Positions 61,847-64,000 of a stretch of 64,000 nucleotides of DNA are shown here, piece after piece. Positions within the stretch are counted from its first letter, which is position 1; each line of letters starts with the position of its first letter. The notes under the pieces are model-generated. The model was not told the DNA's origin, searched no databases, and saw only the letters and a list, made by a program, of their open reading frames with translations. The DNA lies in the NCBI RefSeq assembly GCF_014196795.1, contig NZ_JACIEJ010000002.1, forward strand, positions 372,001 through 436,000, written 5' to 3'. Position numbers and translations under genes: made by a program. Origin of the DNA: Sagittula marina (GTDB lineage: Bacteria > Pseudomonadota > Alphaproteobacteria > Rhodobacterales > Rhodobacteraceae).

Positions 61847-64000
61847 TTACTCCGCGGCCACAGGCTCCGTCAGCGGGTTTTCCACGCGCACAGCAGAGTA
61901 TTTGAACTCGGGGATCTTGCCATAGGGGTCCAGCGCCGGGTTGGTCAGGATGTTTGCAGCGGCTTCGACATAGGCGAAGGGCAAAAAGACCATATCCGGG
62001 GCCACCATGCGATCGGACCGCGCCATGACATCCACCGAGCCGCGCCGCGTGGTCAGACGGACCATGCCGCCCGGTTCGACGCCCAGTTTGCGCAGGGTCG
62101 AGGGATGCAGCGAACAGTTGGCCTCTGGCTCCACCGCGTCGAGCACGGTTGCGCGGCGTGTCATCGACCCGGTGTGCCAATGCTCCAACTGGCGACCCGT
62201 GGTCAGGATCATCGGGAAGCTTTCGTCCGGAACCTCCGCCGGGGGCGTGACACGGGCAGGTGTGAACTTGGCCCGACCAGCGCGGCGCGGGAAGCCGTCG
62301 GCAAAGACCACCGACTGGCCGGGATCGTCCGGGCCGAAGGTGGGATAGGTCACGGCGTTGTCCTGTTCCAGGCGCTTCCACGTGATGTGATGCAGCGACC
62401 GCATGGACATCTTCATCTCGGCGAAGACCTGGCTTGGGTGGTCGTAGTCCCAATCCAGACCGATGCGCCGCGCCAGATCGACGATGATTTCCCAGTCTTC
62501 GCGGGCGTCGCCGGGGCTGTCCACCGCCTTGCGCATCATCTGCACCTGACGGTTGGTGTTGGTCACGGTGCCGTTCTTTTCCGGCATCGCGGCGGCGGGC
62601 AGGATCACGTCAGCGTAGTTCGCCGTCTCCGTCAGGAAGATATCCTGCACCACCAGATGGTTGAGCTTGGCCAGGGCCTTGCGCGCATGTTCCACATCCG
62701 GGTCGGACATGGCCGGGTTTTCGCCCAGAATATACATGCCTTTGATGTCGCCACGGTACACGCGATCAATGATCTCGACGACGGTGAGGCCCGGCTCTTC
62801 GAGGAGTTCGGTGCCTTCCCAGATGTGCTTGAACAGGGAGCGGACTTCGGGATCGGTCACCGACTGATAGTCCGGCATGAACTGCGGGATCATCCCGGCG
62901 TCAGAGGCGCCTTGCACGTTGTTCTGGCCCCGCAGCGGATGCAGACCCGTGCCGGGACGGCCCACATGACCGCACAGCAGCGCCAGCGAGATCAGGCAGC
63001 GCGCGTTGTCGGTGCCGTGGATGTGCTGCGACACGCCCATGCCCCAGAAGATCATCGCCCGCTGCGCGCTGGCAAAGCTGCGGGCCACGGTGCGGATGGT
63101 GTCCGCGCCGATGCCGCAGAGCTCTGACATGCGCTCCGGCGTGAAGGCGCGGATGTGATCGCGGAACTCAAAGAAGCCCTCGGTGAAGCCTTCGATATAC
63201 TGACGGTCGTAGAGCTTTTCTTCGACGATCACGTTCATGATCGCGTTCAGCAGCGCCACGTCGGTGCCGGGGCGGAATTGCAGCATGTGCCTCGCGTGGC
63301 GGGCCATGGCCGTGCCGCGCGGGTCCATGATGATCAGCTCGCCGCCGCGCTTGGTGAACTGCTTGAAGAAGGTCGCCGCGACGGGGTGGTTTTCCGTCGG
63401 GTTGGAGCCGATGACGATGGCGAGATCGGCATTCTCGATCTCGTTGAAGGTGGCAGTCACCGCGCCGGAGCCGACGTTTTCCATCAGGGCGGCCACGGAG
63501 GAGGCGTGGCACAGGCGTGTGCAATGGTCGACGTTGTTGTGCTTGAAGCCCTGACGGATGAACTTCTGGAACAGATAGGCCTCTTCGTTGGTGCATTTGG
63601 CCGAGCCGAAGCCCGCAACCGACGCCCCGCCGTAGTAGCTGCGCAGATCGGCCAGACCATGCGCCGCCTTGTCCAGCGCTTCTTCCCACGTGGCCTCGCG
63701 GAAATGGGTCCACGGGTTGGCGGGGTCGACGTTCAGCCCCTTCTCCGGGGCATCGTCGCGGCGGATCAGCGGCTTTGTCAGACGGTGGGGGTGGTGGATG
63801 TAGTCCATGCCAAAGCGGCCCTTGACGCAGAGCCGCCCCTCGTTCGCCGGGCCGTTGATGCCCTCGACGTATTTGACCTTGCCGTCCTTGGATTTGATCG
63901 AGACCTGACAGCCCACGCCACAGAAGGGGCAGACGCTTTTGGTTTCGGTGTCGAAATCCTTGCTGTCACCGATCTGATTCGCGTCCATGACCGAGGACGG
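61847..64000 (-). CDS. fdsA: NAD-dependent formate dehydrogenase alpha subunit (5' truncated by window edge)
   Basis: Molybdopterin enzyme oxidising formate to CO2. The visible part has the 4Fe-4S domain VCPFCGVGCQVS...RLCVKGRFGMDYIHHP, and the active-site NVDHCTRLCHASSVAAL with the Cys that binds molybdenum (Cys, not Sec), then IGSNPTENHPVAA, WGMGVSQHIHGTDNARCLI and the C-terminal MoCo-binding domain (GRQLEHWHTGSMTRR). An ATG at 63988 exists, but the frame stays open to the window end, and FdsA proteins carry an N-terminal 2Fe-2S/4Fe-4S extension before VCPFCGVGC, so the start is likely outside. Partners FdsB/FdsG are probably upstream. Confidence 0.9.
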   Translation of the reverse strand, partial: PSSVMDANQIGDSKDFDTETKSVCPFCGVGCQVSIKSKDGKVKYVEGINGPANEGRLCVKGRFGMDYIHHPHRLTKPLIRRDDAPEKGLNVDPANPWTHFREATWEEALDKAAHGLADLRSYYGGASVAGFGSAKCTNEEAYLFQKFIRQGFKHNNVDHCTRLCHASSVAALMENVGSGAVTATFNEIENADLAIVIGSNPTENHPVAATFFKQFTKRGGELIIMDPRGTAMARHARHMLQFRPGTDVALLNAIMNVIVEEKLYDRQYIEGFTEGFFEFRDHIRAFTPERMSELCGIGADTIRTVARSFASAQRAMIFWGMGVSQHIHGTDNARCLISLALLCGHVGRPGTGLHPLRGQNNVQGASDAGMIPQFMPDYQSVTDPEVRSLFKHIWEGTELLEEPGLTVVEIIDRVYRGDIKGMYILGENPAMSDPDVEHARKALAKLNHLVVQDIFLTETANYADVILPAAAMPEKNGTVTNTNRQVQMMRKAVDSPGDAREDWEIIVDLARRIGLDWDYDHPSQVFAEMKMSMRSLHHITWKRLEQDNAVTYPTFGPDDPGQSVVFADGFPRRAGRAKFTPARVTPPAEVPDESFPMILTTGRQLEHWHTGSMTRRATVLDAVEPEANCSLHPSTLRKLGVEPGGMVRLTTRRGSVDVMARSDRMVAPDMVFLPFAYVEAAANILTNPALDPYGKIPEFKYSAVRVENPLTEPVAAE

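Noticed and set aside
63988-64000. ATG at 63988 as the true fdsA start
   Set aside because: The frame continues without a stop to the window edge and FdsA proteins have an N-terminal iron-sulfur extension before the VCPFCGVGC motif.

Overview
The window looks like chromosomal DNA of a high-GC alphaproteobacterium of the order Rhodobacterales (Roseobacter group). This is inferred from gene order and protein style: rsmE next to gshA, lspA-DUF3035-M16-M16 downstream of purH, DUF4170-waaA-lpxK, the single C-minus type L36, an FdsA-type formate dehydrogenase, and a Liv-type ABC operon carrying acyl-CoA ligases. No organism-specific marker such as 16S rRNA is present. Almost all of the window is dense housekeeping sequence. 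I see no prophage, intact insertion sequence, CRISPR array or integrase.

Layout. 1-6.5 kb: the 3' part of an aldehyde dehydrogenase, then a minus-strand run with an ACR3 arsenite pump, RluA, a 49-codon flavoprotein remnant, a homocysteine methyltransferase, a LysE exporter, a free-methionine-sulfoxide reductase and a thiolase. 6.6-7.4 kb: an RsbV/RsbW-like switch pair. 7.4-8.3 kb: a non-coding region with three copies of a structured hairpin repeat. 8.3-15.2 kb: a gamma-glutamyltransferase, a DUF805 protein, the rsmE-GNAT-membrane protein-gshA operon, and divergent ubiA. 15.2-19.5 kb: an OmpA-family envelope protein, a coiled-coil anchor, a HAD phosphatase and a MaoC hydratase. 19.6-22.2 kb: a flavin oxidoreductase divergent from mnmD (possibly a split MnmC), and an EamA exporter. 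22.2-29.5 kb: a lytic transglycosylase, dapA, a DUF2252 protein and a two-subunit M16 protease. 29.6-35.7 kb: minus-strand rsmB-heparinase-purH-lspA-DUF3035. 35.8-39.8 kb: an SdhAF4-like protein, a MITE-like element, dapB, rbfA, a DUF2233 protein and a trypsin-like protease. 39.9-44.6 kb: pmbA, a bisphosphate nucleotidase, DUF4170, waaA and lpxK (lipid A/Kdo assembly). 44.6-48.1 kb: an N-formylglutamate amidohydrolase, tRNA-Val(GAC), rpmJ and a pseudocaspase. 48.2-58.6 kb: a minus-strand Liv-type ABC operon bracketed by two adenylate-forming ligases. 58.8-61.4 kb: a divergent PAS histidine kinase and OmpR-type regulator. 61.4-64 kb: a hypothetical ORF and the 5'-truncated fdsA.

Genes that plausibly work together: livG-H-M-substrate binding protein-F with the two ligases (uptake and CoA activation of an unidentified carboxylic acid), possibly controlled by the adjacent two-component system; waaA-lpxK-DUF4170 in LPS core assembly; dapA and dapB in lysine/DAP synthesis at separate loci; the two M16 subunits as one heterodimer.

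The least explained signals are the three covarying hairpins at 7.48-8.27 kb, the MITE-like inverted repeat at 36.0-36.2 kb, the flavoprotein remnant fused onto the start of rluA, the catalytically dead caspase-like protein, and an SD-occluding hairpin ahead of the DUF2252 gene.
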